Shown here piece by piece: positions 1-10,010 of a DNA stretch of 27,231 nucleotides. The notes below the pieces were generated by a model. The model ran no database searches, had not been told where the DNA came from, and saw nothing but the letters and a program-made list of their open reading frames with translations. This DNA is from Caldilineaceae bacterium (GTDB taxonomy: Bacteria; Chloroflexota; Anaerolineae; Caldilineales; Caldilineaceae): assembly GCA_014879855.1 (NCBI GenBank), contig JACSRH010000230.1:1-27231 (forward strand), given 5' to 3'. Both the position numbers and the translations under genes were made by a program. Numbering within the stretch: position 1 is the first letter of the stretch; each line of letters opens with the position of its first letter.

Positions 1-9
1 GTGGCACGG

Positions 10-42
10 AGAAACCGAGTTTTTCCAAAAAACTCGGTTTCT
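10..42. repeat. Perfect 15-bp hairpin with AAACCGAGTTT core
   Basis: Arms at 10-24 and 28-42 are perfect reverse complements around a 3-nt loop. The core is AAACCGAGTTT on the left and AAACTCGGTTT on the right. The same core in a 15-bp stem returns at 8296-8357 with a longer loop, so this is a dispersed element rather than a one-off. It could work as a terminator for a gene beyond the left edge, but no clear T-run follows on the plus strand. Function unknown. Confidence 0.7.
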
Positions 43-220
43 GACTGCTGGCTTACTTACGCCCACTTGCACTAGGATGATAGGATTGACGGTCAGCGCG
101 TCTGGCATCAATCGATGATCGACGGGTCGGGTGCGCTCCCTGTCATTGTAAAAGAGGCGATCGGCCCAGGCAAACCTTCTTCGCCCGCGTCATGCATCTT
201 ACGATTTTGGCGAGCTTAGC

Positions 221-291
221 CCCGCGTGCGTCGCACTGGTCAGAAGGCATCACACAAAGAAGTATCCGCTGGCCAGTGCGACGCACGCGGG
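221..291. repeat. Palindromic dispersed element, copy 1
   Basis: A 23-bp stem (221-243 with 269-291) encloses a 25-nt loop (244-268). The only imperfection is a T opposite G at position 240, which would be a G-U wobble in RNA. A second copy with the same loop length and 21 of 25 identical loop bases is at 1767-1831, in the same orientation. The arms carry GCGTGCGTCGC. No transposase lies near. REP-like element, non-autonomous mobile element and structured RNA are all possible. Confidence 0.85.
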
Positions 292-300
292 CAATCATAG

Positions 301-678
301 ACGTTGGCCCCGTTCCAACCGGCGTTGGCCCCGTTCCAACCGGCGTTGGCCCCGTTCCAACCGGCGTTTGCGCCGTTCTGACAGCCTTTTAATTCGTTCC
401 AACCGGCGTTTGCGCCGTTCCGGCAGATGTTTGCGCCGTTCCCGCAGGCGTTTGCTCCGCTCCAGCAAGCTTTTGCGTCGTTTCAGCAGGTGTTTGCGTC
501 GTTTCGACAGACATTTGCTCCGCTTCAACAGACGTTTGCTCCGCTCCAGCGAGCATTTGCTCTGTTCCCACAGGTGTTTGCTTCATGCCAGCACGCGTTT
601 GCGCCGTTCCGACAGCCGTTTAGTTCGTTGCAGCAGGTGTTTGCTCTGTTCCGGCACGCGTTTGCGCCATTTCGACAG
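301..678. repeat. 18 x 21-bp tandem repeat array
   Basis: Eighteen consecutive units of exactly 21 bp, with no insertion or deletion, lie end to end. The consensus begins GCGTTTGCGCCGTT. The first three units are nearly identical (they carry GTTGGCCCCGTT) and the rest are diverged by substitution. Every frame translates as heptads, for example FAPFRQA-like on plus and LERRKR-like or EQTPAGT-like on minus. Stops interrupt the frames: TGA in unit 4 of the plus frame that starts at 301, and TAA in unit 16 of one minus frame. I read it as a minisatellite-like array, perhaps derived from a coding heptad repeat. Confidence 0.85.
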
Positions 679-811
679 CCGCGCTGGTCTGGACGCGCCT
701 GGTTTTGGCTGGCGACGCATCATTTGTCGTATCGGGTTTTGGCTGCTTGTCGGACTGACATAACGTGAAAGTTTTGTATGATCAAGCCCTCATGATGTTT
801 CCGTCTGAGGT

Positions 812-845
812 GTTCCTTGTCACGTGCGGGTGATTGTCAAGGAAC
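812..845. promoter_or_regulatory. Inverted repeat GTTCCTTG / CAAGGAAC
   Basis: Perfect 8-bp arms at 812-819 and 838-845 are separated by 18 nt, about 80 bp upstream of the start of the gene at 928. The spacing suits a dimeric regulator or a weak hairpin. No convincing -35/-10 pair was recognised nearby. Confidence 0.4.
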
Positions 846-927
846 CTGACCCGGCCAATGAACTGCCTCCTCCGGCGCACCATGAAGCAATCTTCGTATG
901 GGCCATCATTTGGGAAAGGAGTTGACG

Positions 928-1716
928 ATGTTGGCCGAACCTGATTTCACTTTGCAACTTGTCACAAATGGGGTGGCGCGGCCAGCCGCAGCCGCGGCTG
1001 ACCCGGCCGCCGATGCGACAACGGACGACGGCGCGGGTGCGACCGGCGAGGCGCCTGACCGCCATCGCCAGTCGCAACAACAGTTGGCGCATCTGGATGA
1101 AATGGAGGCGCTCTTGGAAGATTTGGGAGGCGCGGACGAGCCTCGCCGCCTGATCATGCTGGAAAACAAGCTGACGCCGGCGCTCCTGGCCGAAGACGCC
1201 GCGCTGCTGGCAAGGGCGCGCGAAACAATTTCTGAACGGCGGTTGGCGACTGCGGCGGAGAAAGCCGCGGTCGACCGGCAGACAGCCGCCTTTTATCAGG
1301 TGCGTTCGGCGGTCGGTGCGTTTCGTCAGGTGGCCCGCACCGTCATTCTGGATGAGGCCGGCCGCATTGCGCTAGGGCTGGATGAGCGCTCCTCTCACAA
1401 AATGACGGCTTTTGCCAAGGCGGCTGCGGATAGCCTGGCGGTCGCGCAGCAGGAACCCTATGCCTCTGCACTGGCCCTTGTCGGCTATGACGAAGAACGC
1501 ATGGCGGGCATCATGACGCTGATCGCCACCTTCAATCAGCAGGCCGCGCAGCGCCGCGCTGCCCAGAAGGCGGCCAAGCGCGCGACAGAGGTGCGCGATG
1601 CTGCGGTGCGCGCGGTCTGTGTGGCGCTGCATCAACTCAAGGTTGAAGTAGGCGCGCTGGCCCGCCGCTACCCACAGTTCCGCACGCTGGCGGGAGCCAG
1701 TCCCCGCGGATCGTAG
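928..1716 (+). CDS. Hypothetical alpha-helical protein (262 aa)
   Basis: I do not recognise this protein. The start at 928 is chosen because GGGAAAGGAG ends about 7 nt before it; an in-frame ATG at 898 has no such site. Residues 10-45 are Ala/Asp/Thr-rich and probably disordered. The rest is Ala, Glu, Arg and Leu rich and looks wholly helical, with coiled-coil-like stretches around residues 55-130 and 205-245. There is no signal peptide, membrane segment or Cys motif. It stands alone, facing the kor operon across a bidirectional terminator, and is bracketed by the two palindromic elements. The composition would suit a structural or cell-envelope-associated coiled coil, but that is a guess. 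Confidence 0.75.
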   Translation: MLAEPDFTLQLVTNGVARPAAAAADPAADATTDDGAGATGEAPDRHRQSQQQLAHLDEMEALLEDLGGADEPRRLIMLENKLTPALLAEDAALLARARETISERRLATAAEKAAVDRQTAAFYQVRSAVGAFRQVARTVILDEAGRIALGLDERSSHKMTAFAKAAADSLAVAQQEPYASALALVGYDEERMAGIMTLIATFNQQAAQRRAAQKAAKRATEVRDAAVRAVCVALHQLKVEVGALARRYPQFRTLAGASPRGS

Positions 1717-1766
1717 ATCAACTGCCGGTTGATGAGGCGCAGAGAAAGCGCGGTTTTCCACCCTGC

Positions 1767-1831
1767 GCGTGCGTCGCCCTGGTCAGAAGGGATCGCACAA
1801 AGAACTAGCCGCTGACCAGGGCGACGCACGC
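1767..1831. repeat. Palindromic dispersed element, copy 2
   Basis: A perfect 20-bp stem (1767-1786 with 1812-1831) encloses a 25-nt loop (1787-1811) nearly identical to that of 221-291. In the shared stem one pair differs: A-T in copy 1 (CGCACTGG) is C-G in copy 2 (CGCCCTGG), changed on both arms. Pairing is therefore preserved. The element lies 50 bp after the stop of the gene at 928-1716. Confidence 0.85.
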
Positions 1832-1858
1832 TTCCAACAACTTTGGTGCACCCAATAA

Positions 1859-1898
1859 AAAGGGCGGTTCGGGATGATTTTACCCCGAACCGCCCTTT
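1859..1898. terminator. Bidirectional rho-independent terminator
   Basis: A perfect 15-bp stem (1859-1873 with 1884-1898) has a 10-nt loop. A T-rich tail ATTTTTAG follows on the plus strand, and a T-run follows on the minus strand. It lies between the convergent gene at 928-1716 and korB, so it can end both transcripts. Confidence 0.88.
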
Positions 1899-1970
1899 AT
1901 TTTTAGAGAGACACGCGCACTCGTTCATGCCGGTGCAGACAGCCGCCGGGCAAGCAACGCTTGAGGTCGT

Positions 1971-3020
<1,050 letters not shown>

Positions 3021-3035
3021 GATCGGATTCCTTCT

Positions 3036-4871
<1,836 letters not shown>

Positions 4872-4966
4872 TCTTTTTCCTCCCCGATGAAGCGATTCGG
4901 ATAAACTCTACTCGGAATTTGACTCTGTTTTATTGAGAAAACGGTGTTGAAATCACGCCGCTCTGC

Positions 4967-5689
4967 TCACACGCTCAAGTTCGCTGGCGCCGCCACCCCG
5001 TTGGTGTGCACAGGCATTTCAATCGAGGCCCCGCGCGCGCTTAGCAGCCGCATGTGTTCGATGAGCAACTGCTTTCCCTCAGCAGGTCTCCCCTGACAGA
5101 TAGCCTCTACGATTTGCTCGTGATAGCGCCAGACTTCCTGCAAGTACCCATAGTCGGCATAGGTGTTCAGCTCCACCGCCTCGTACGCATCCCAGTACGC
5201 TTCGAGCAGCCCCACCACAAAAGGGTTGTCCAGCCGTCGATAGATTGTCAGATGCAACTCACGGTGCTCCTGATAGGGAATTTGGATGCGCGGCTCGCTC
5301 AATCTTTGCCAGGCCGCGGCCACCAATGCACGCAGCGTCGCAAAATCCTCCTCCGTGAGCAGGGCCACTGCTTCATCCCAGTAAGCGTTCTCCAGATGAG
5401 CGCGCAGCCCGCTGAACGCGTCAAAATGCGACGGATCGATCGCGAGTGCAGTCAGCAGACTCAGCCGCACTGCGGGAAGAAAGCTATATTCGGTGCGGCT
5501 GATGCCGCGGCGCGGGCTGGCTTCCACCAGCCCCAACATGCGCGCCACCTCGAACTGCTCGCGCAACTTGCCCATGCTCATCTCCGTCTCCGCGCTGATC
5601 TCGGCCAACGATGGCAAGCGTTCACCGGCCGCATGGCCGCTGGCAAGAAGATAGCGTAAGAACTCAGAATCGATTTTGGACAAGATCAT
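4967..5689 (-). CDS. GntR-family transcriptional regulator, FadR/FCD type
   Basis: This 240-aa protein has a winged helix-turn-helix at residues 1-68 (ERLPSLAEISAETEMS marks the recognition region) and an all-helical FCD ligand-binding domain at about 75-220. Candidate metal-binding histidines of the FCD domain are H146, H190 and H212. FCD regulators bind small organic acids or acyl-CoAs and are released from or recruited to DNA by them. The gene is the first of an apparent operon with korA and korB, so the effector may be a 2-oxoacid or a related metabolite; that is inference. The start has no clear Shine-Dalgarno sequence, while the promoter and twin repeats just upstream suggest autoregulation. 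Confidence 0.88.
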   Translation of the reverse strand: MILSKIDSEFLRYLLASGHAAGERLPSLAEISAETEMSMGKLREQFEVARMLGLVEASPRRGISRTEYSFLPAVRLSLLTALAIDPSHFDAFSGLRAHLENAYWDEAVALLTEEDFATLRALVAAAWQRLSEPRIQIPYQEHRELHLTIYRRLDNPFVVGLLEAYWDAYEAVELNTYADYGYLQEVWRYHEQIVEAICQGRPAEGKQLLIEHMRLLSARGASIEMPVHTNGVAAPANLSV

Positions 5690-5696
5690 AATATAA

Positions 5697-5721
5697 TCTG
5701 ATTATTACTATTATTCTGATT
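5697..5721 (-). promoter_or_regulatory. Candidate operator: two TCTGATT direct repeats
   Basis: TCTGATT occurs at 5697-5703 and 5715-5721 on the plus strand, 18 bp apart, in an AT-rich segment unlike the surrounding GC-rich DNA. The pair covers the predicted transcription start of the regulator gene, where binding would block initiation. GntR regulators more often use inverted repeats, so the direct arrangement is uncertain evidence. Confidence 0.45.
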
Positions 5722-5729
5722 GTAAGGGG

Positions 5730-5758
5730 ATTCTAGCATAGGCGCGCGGGAAAGTCAA
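5730..5758 (-). promoter_or_regulatory. Sigma-70-type promoter of the regulator-kor operon
   Basis: On the minus strand TTGACT (5758-5753) and TAGAAT (5735-5730) are separated by exactly 17 nt. Initiation is expected near 5723, giving a leader of about 35 nt before the ATG at 5689. Confidence 0.7.
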
Positions 5759-5819
5759 TTAAAGCGAGGTGAAAATGATATGAAAATCAGGGGATTTGCA
5801 GGAGATGACGCCGCATTGG

Positions 5820-7505
5820 TTAGCGTTCCAGGGTTGCCGCGGCCAGCACTTCCGCCTCGCGCGTCGTCAGCACCTGGCCCGCATATCTCGCCAGCGCCAC
5901 AAATAGCACCGCGGCATAGATTAGCCCGATCAGCGTGCCCAGCGTGGTGAGCAGGGGCAGCTTCCACCACACGCCGAGCGCCATGGGCAAAACCGTGGGC
6001 GCCGCGGCGACAGCCATCACAGGCGGCGCAAACACCACCTGCACGACCCCGGTCGCACAGCCGCCGCCGGAGCGCTGGCGCGTCGTGCGATTTTCGTCAA
6101 AGGGAAAAGGATAATAGACCGACGCCACCATGTTGACGGCAATGACGGCCAACGCCGTGCCCGCCCCTGCCAGCAGGCCGAACAGAATGAGCGAACTGCC
6201 GGCAATGACAGTGAGCACCGCCGCGTAGATCGCCGTGGGCACAAACGCCATCAGGCTGTAGGCAAGTCCTTTGCCAAGCAAAAGCTGCCAGCGCGGCGCG
6301 GGCGTCAACAACAGCATCGTCAACCCGCGGCTTTCCATCCCCAGCATATTGGTGCTCAGGCCCCACGCGGCAAAGAGCATGATGGCGGGCAGTCCCAGCG
6401 CGGTCCATTCTGGCAAACGGCTGAGCGCGTCCATTTCACCGAAAAAGACCGCAATGATCAGCACAAAGGGCGCCAGCACGCTTTGCAGCAGCGCAATGCG
6501 TCGCTGTGGCACGCGCCAGATCGCTTTGAGTTCCTTGGCCAGCATCGCCCGCGCAGGAGTGGGCAGCCAGGCGAAGCCAAGCGCCGCAATGGCATCGCCC
6601 GTGCTGGTGCGTTTTTGCTGCACTTTTCTGGGGGCCAGCGCCGGTGCGCTCCACGCCGCGGCGCCGGTCGTCATGCGCACGAGCACTTTCCACCACGCCC
6701 ACAGCAGCACCGCCAGCCACGCGGTTGCATAGCCAAGCCAGAGCAGCGCGCCGCTCCAGTCGCCAGCAGACGCAGACGCCACCGCCTGGGCGCACGCGCC
6801 CGGCGGCAGCCAGCGCAGGAAATTCAATGGCTCGATTTGACTCAGCTCCGCCGCGCCGGCCGCGCGCGCCCAGGCTTCGACGCCGCGATTGATAAAGTAG
6901 CAGGAGGAGCCAAGCAACGAAAAGACAACGATCGAGAGATCGCGGAAGCGACGGCTACGCAGCAGCCCCATGCTGGCGGTCAACACCAACTGGCCCGCGG
7001 CTATCATCAGCAGGTAGGCAATGACGATGGCGGGCAGTAGGACGATCAACAGCAGCGGCTGATCCAGCCAGCCGACCAGCATGGCCAGGAAGAAGGGGAG
7101 CGTCACATAGCTGGGACCGTCGAAAAGCGTGCCGAGCAGCGTGCTCGCCACCCAGTCGCGCGTACGCAGCGGATAAACCAGCAGCCGCGATAGGTCCAAT
7201 CCCTCGTTGGTGCGAAAAGCCAGCAGCGGCAGTACGATCCAGATCAGCCACAGCGCGCTCAGCACGATGCCCATCGCCTGCACCGGCCACGGGTCGGGCG
7301 CGGCAACGTAGACAAAACCGGACGCTGTCGCCACCAGCAGCACGAGCGGCCCAAAGATGGCGAGAAAGACCATAAAGCCCACCATCCGCCCTGGCTCGCG
7401 CTCAAATTGGCGCCGCAGCAAAAGCAGGCGCAGGCGTAGCAGCGCCTGTTGCTTCGCTGCGTCCAACTTGAACATTGCAAAGACGCGCTCGGCTACTCCA
7501 GCCAT
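5820..7505 (-). CDS. ABC-2-type transporter permease (561 aa)
   Basis: A polytopic membrane protein with roughly ten hydrophobic segments. The first pair sits near residues 40-70 and 75-100, two more lie near 120-190, and the C-terminal half carries a further group separated by a loop with an RTTRQRSGGG stretch. It is the membrane partner of the ATPase gene immediately upstream, whose 3' end it overlaps by 13 bp if the first ATG is used. An internal ATG at 7475 is possible, and neither start has a strong ribosome site. Pairs of this kind export drugs, lipids, polysaccharides or peptides. The substrate cannot be read from the sequence. No export substrate gene or maturation enzyme lies beside it. 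Confidence 0.82.
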   Translation of the reverse strand: MAGVAERVFAMFKLDAAKQQALLRLRLLLLRRQFEREPGRMVGFMVFLAIFGPLVLLVATASGFVYVAAPDPWPVQAMGIVLSALWLIWIVLPLLAFRTNEGLDLSRLLVYPLRTRDWVASTLLGTLFDGPSYVTLPFFLAMLVGWLDQPLLLIVLLPAIVIAYLLMIAAGQLVLTASMGLLRSRRFRDLSIVVFSLLGSSCYFINRGVEAWARAAGAAELSQIEPLNFLRWLPPGACAQAVASASAGDWSGALLWLGYATAWLAVLLWAWWKVLVRMTTGAAAWSAPALAPRKVQQKRTSTGDAIAALGFAWLPTPARAMLAKELKAIWRVPQRRIALLQSVLAPFVLIIAVFFGEMDALSRLPEWTALGLPAIMLFAAWGLSTNMLGMESRGLTMLLLTPAPRWQLLLGKGLAYSLMAFVPTAIYAAVLTVIAGSSLILFGLLAGAGTALAVIAVNMVASVYYPFPFDENRTTRQRSGGGCATGVVQVVFAPPVMAVAAAPTVLPMALGVWWKLPLLTTLGTLIGLIYAAVLFVALARYAGQVLTTREAEVLAAATLER

Positions 7506-8284
7506 GACAGGCGCGGTCCGCCCTCCTCCAGCAGCCCTTCTTCGGTCGCCCCCACCGTGCGCAGGAAAATTTCTTCAAGCGTGCCGTGCTCGCCTGTCTG
7601 CGCCAGCGTACGCAACTCGGCCATGGTGCCCTGCGCCACGAGCCTCCCCTGTGTGATGACGCCGATGCGCGTGCAGAGCCGTTCGACCACTTCGAGAATG
7701 TGGGAGGAAAAGAAGATTGTCGCGCCGCGTGCGCGCAGCCGCTGCAACACATTGCGGATGGCGCGCCCGGAAATGGCGTCAACCCCTTCAAAGGGTTCAT
7801 CGAGGAAGAGCACGCGCGGGGCGTGGATGATGGCCGCGGCCAGCGCCGTCTTCTTGCGCATCCCCTGCGAGTAATCGACGATCAACTTGTCGGCGTCGGC
7901 GTTGAGATCCATCAGCTCAAGCAACTCGTCGGTGCGCTGCGCGGCATCCTCGGTGGAGAGACCATACATGACGCCGACAAAGCGCACGAACTCGCGCGCG
8001 GTCAGGCGCTCATAGAGCGCCAACCCTTCGGGCAGCACGCCGATCAGTTGCTTGGCTTGCAGCGGCTGCTGCCACATGTCGATGCCGGCGATGCGCGCCT
8101 GTCCAGAGGTCGGACGCAACAGCCCGACGAGCATTTTGATCGTGGTCGATTTGCCCGCGCCATTGGGGCCTAAAAAGCCGTAAAACTCCCCTTCATCTAC
8201 GGCGAGGTCAAGATGATCGACGGCGATTTTGGGGCCAAAGGTGCGGGTGAGTTGAATCGCTTCGACAGCAGGCATAGTGCTCAT
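7493..8284 (-). CDS. ABC transporter ATP-binding protein
   Basis: A 263-aa nucleotide-binding subunit with all core motifs: Walker A GPNGAGKST (residues 39-47), signature YSQGM (138-142), Walker B RVLFLDEP (157-164) and the H-loop histidine H195 in SSH. The sequence LPEG replaces the usual Gln of the Q-loop region (residues 84-87), as in several ABC-2 exporters of the CcmA/NatA type. It energises the permease encoded by the overlapping downstream gene. The gene is preceded by a hairpin that separates it from the desaturase gene, so it probably starts its own transcript. Confidence 0.92.
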   Translation of the reverse strand: MSTMPAVEAIQLTRTFGPKIAVDHLDLAVDEGEFYGFLGPNGAGKSTTIKMLVGLLRPTSGQARIAGIDMWQQPLQAKQLIGVLPEGLALYERLTAREFVRFVGVMYGLSTEDAAQRTDELLELMDLNADADKLIVDYSQGMRKKTALAAAIIHAPRVLFLDEPFEGVDAISGRAIRNVLQRLRARGATIFFSSHILEVVERLCTRIGVITQGRLVAQGTMAELRTLAQTGEHGTLEEIFLRTVGATEEGLLEEGGPRLSWLE

Positions 8285-8295
8285 TTACTGCTTGG

Positions 8296-8357
8296 AAAAA
8301 CCGAGTTTCTTTTCTGGCATGACCAGCGTGAAGCAAGCAATCAGAAACTCGGTTTTT
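8296..8357. repeat. CCGAG-core hairpin, second copy; possible terminator
   Basis: Arms at 8296-8310 and 8343-8357 are perfect 15-bp reverse complements with the AAACCGAGTTT core seen at 10-42, here around a 32-nt loop. Read on the minus strand it follows the desaturase stop and ends in a short T-run (GGTTTTTCC), so it could terminate that transcript. Shared arm sequence at two distant sites points to a dispersed element that doubles as terminator. Confidence 0.7.
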
Positions 8358-8387
8358 ATCGGCTATCAAGGGTAACTGGGAGGACAG

Positions 8388-9440
8388 TCAGCCGGCGTTC
8401 TGCGTCAGGGCAGTGCGATATTGCAATGCTTCCTTAAAAGTGACCAGCCGCTGCTTTTTCTCATCCCACAGCGCCAACGAGGTCGTTTTGAAGCTGCTCC
8501 ACAGCGTCAACTGCACGACGCGCTGCATGATGGGGTTTTCCGCGTGACAGCGTTCCAGGTTGTAATTGGGAATACGGGGGCTGAGGTGATGGATATGATG
8601 GAAACCGATGTTGCCGGTGAACCACTGCAGCACCTTGGGCAGCCGGTAGTAAGAGCTGCCGTGCATGGCGGCGAGCGTATAATCCCACTCTGGCGTGTGT
8701 TCCCAGTAAGTGCGCTCAAACTGATGCTGGACGTAAAAGAGCCAGGTGCCGACCGCAGCCGCAATCAGAAAAGTTGGCAGGAAGATCACCAGCACCGCGC
8801 CGACGCCCACCCACACCATGAACAGGGTGAACAGCCCTAGCAGCGCCAGGTTGGTGTACAGCACCGATTCCCGCTCGCCGTTGCGCCACTCCTTCTTCAC
8901 CTCGATGGGAAACCGCTCCAGGATCAGGAAATTGACGCCAGGCGCGACCCCGAAGAGAAAAAGCGGATGTCGGAAAACGCGATAGGCGACTTTTTTCCAC
9001 CAGGGCGCGGCCAGATATTCATCGACGGTCATTGTCCATACATCGCCGATGCCACGTTCTTCCAATTCCGCGTGATGGGCGTGGTGGATGGCATGGGATT
9101 TGCGCCAATATTTATACGGCGTGAGGGTGAACAGGCTGCACACGACGCCGGTCGAGTCGTTGGCCCTGCGCGACTTGAAGAACGAGCCATGCCCACAGTC
9201 GTGCTGAATAATAAAGATGCGCACAGCAAATCCAGCTGCCGGGATGGCAAGCAGCAGCGTCAGCCAGTAGCCGATATTCAGGCTGAAATACATCAACACC
9301 CAGCATAGAAACAACCCGCCGAACGAGTTGATCAGTTGCCAGATGCTCTTGCGTGCGTCCGGTCGTTGATATTTGGCGACAACTTGGCGCCAGCCTTCGT
9401 AAATCGCTGCGTCCTGTGCGGGTTGGTTAGGCAGATCCAT
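8388..9440 (-). CDS. Membrane fatty acid desaturase
   Basis: A 350-aa di-iron integral membrane desaturase that introduces a double bond into acyl chains in the membrane with O2 and an electron donor. All three histidine boxes are present: HDCGH (80-84), HAIHH (116-120) and HHIHH (281-285), with hydrophobic spans near 42-78 and 195-235. LSPRIPNYNL after the third box resembles acyl-lipid delta-12/omega-3-type enzymes, but regiospecificity cannot be set. The start at 9440 is preferred over a longer in-frame start at 9494, because the longer form would overlap the upstream cupin gene. AAAGGA lies about 13 nt before the ATG. O2 dependence implies at least microaerobic life. Confidence 0.9.
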   Translation of the reverse strand: MDLPNQPAQDAAIYEGWRQVVAKYQRPDARKSIWQLINSFGGLFLCWVLMYFSLNIGYWLTLLLAIPAAGFAVRIFIIQHDCGHGSFFKSRRANDSTGVVCSLFTLTPYKYWRKSHAIHHAHHAELEERGIGDVWTMTVDEYLAAPWWKKVAYRVFRHPLFLFGVAPGVNFLILERFPIEVKKEWRNGERESVLYTNLALLGLFTLFMVWVGVGAVLVIFLPTFLIAAAVGTWLFYVQHQFERTYWEHTPEWDYTLAAMHGSSYYRLPKVLQWFTGNIGFHHIHHLSPRIPNYNLERCHAENPIMQRVVQLTLWSSFKTTSLALWDEKKQRLVTFKEALQYRTALTQNAG

Positions 9441-9477
9441 TTCTTGTGGTTTCCTTTCGCATCGCGAAAATAACGAG

Positions 9478-9801
9478 TCAGCTAAAGGGGGCAATTACAG
9501 TAAGAAACGTCAACAAAGCCGCGCTGTCGTTCGTTACGCCATGCGGTGCGCCGGCCGGCGCCAAAATCAGATCGCCTGCCGCGCAGTTCTGCGTCGTGTC
9601 GTCGACAGTGAAACGACCCGCGCCTTCCACTACGTAATAGAACTTGTCCTGATTGCTGTGTTCGTGGATGGATTGCGCCTGGCCCGGCCGCAATACGTTC
9701 AACCCGACCAGCAACCGGTCGCTCTGAAAAAAGGTGTGTTTGAGAGACTTCTCTCCAGGCTCACGGATAAAATCAGCAACGGTCAAAAAGTTGTCGCTCA
9801 T
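9478..9801 (-). CDS. Small cupin-domain protein
   Basis: A 107-aa single-domain cupin. Metal-ligand motif 1 is recognisable as HEHSNQDKFYYVVEG, with two His and a position for Glu/Gln, and motif 2 as APAGAPHGVTN, with one His. It probably folds as a homodimeric beta-barrel binding a metal ion. The substrate is unknown; such proteins are often dioxygenase-, isomerase- or sensor-like. The ATG at 9801 is chosen; the in-frame upstream start is a TTG at 9825. The ribosome site is weak. It lies 37 bp before the desaturase gene on the same strand, so the two are probably co-transcribed. Confidence 0.8.
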   Translation of the reverse strand: MSDNFLTVADFIREPGEKSLKHTFFQSDRLLVGLNVLRPGQAQSIHEHSNQDKFYYVVEGAGRFTVDDTTQNCAAGDLILAPAGAPHGVTNDSAALLTFLTVIAPFS

Positions 9802-9867
9802 AAGCTTGTTTCGACATATCTCCAATCTTACTGATGGCTAGATAATAAATTGATGCTGGTCTGCAAC

Positions 9868-9897
9868 CTTCCTGGAAGCTCCAAAGCTTCCGGGAAG
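9868..9897. repeat. 13-bp hairpin with CCAA loop
   Basis: Arms at 9868-9880 and 9885-9897 pair throughout with one T-G wobble around the loop CCAA. There is no T-run on either side, so it is a hairpin between the M20 and cupin genes rather than a clear terminator. Confidence 0.55.
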
Positions 9898-9940
9898 ATG
9901 TTCCGCAAAAATACTTAACCTAGCGGTCAGTAACAGTAGA

Positions 9941-10001
9941 TCGGGCTATCAGCCCGACGCCGCTCATTGGTGCAAATATGCTGCCGGGCTGACAGCCTGG
10001 C
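9941..10001. repeat. Two tandem GGGCT...AGCC hairpins
   Basis: TCGGGCTATCAGCCCGA at 9941-9957 and GCCGGGCTGACAGCCTGGC at 9983-10001 are short palindromes with 7-8 bp arms and related sequence, 25 bp apart. They lie at the end of the M20 amidohydrolase transcript and look like a degenerate pair of dispersed repeats. Confidence 0.55.
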
Positions 10002-10010
10002 CTACGTCTG

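Larger units (their letters stand above)
1..927. other. Gene-free, repeat-rich region
   Basis: I find no convincing gene here. The stretch holds a short perfect hairpin (10-42), a long palindromic element (221-291), an 18-unit 21-bp tandem array (301-678) and an 8-bp inverted repeat (812-845), each listed separately. Positions 43-220 and 679-811 show nothing I can identify. Several frames stay open through the tandem array only because its period is a multiple of three. None has a good ribosome binding site, and each is broken by a stop inside a variant unit. Confidence 0.7.

Noticed and set aside
301..678. CRISPR array
   Set aside because: Units are contiguous with no unique spacers, and no cas gene is present.
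295..768. Heptad-repeat proteins on both strands in the tandem array
   Set aside because: Frames are open on several strands only because the unit is 21 bp. Stops occur in variant units and no ribosome site is visible. Expression data could reopen this.
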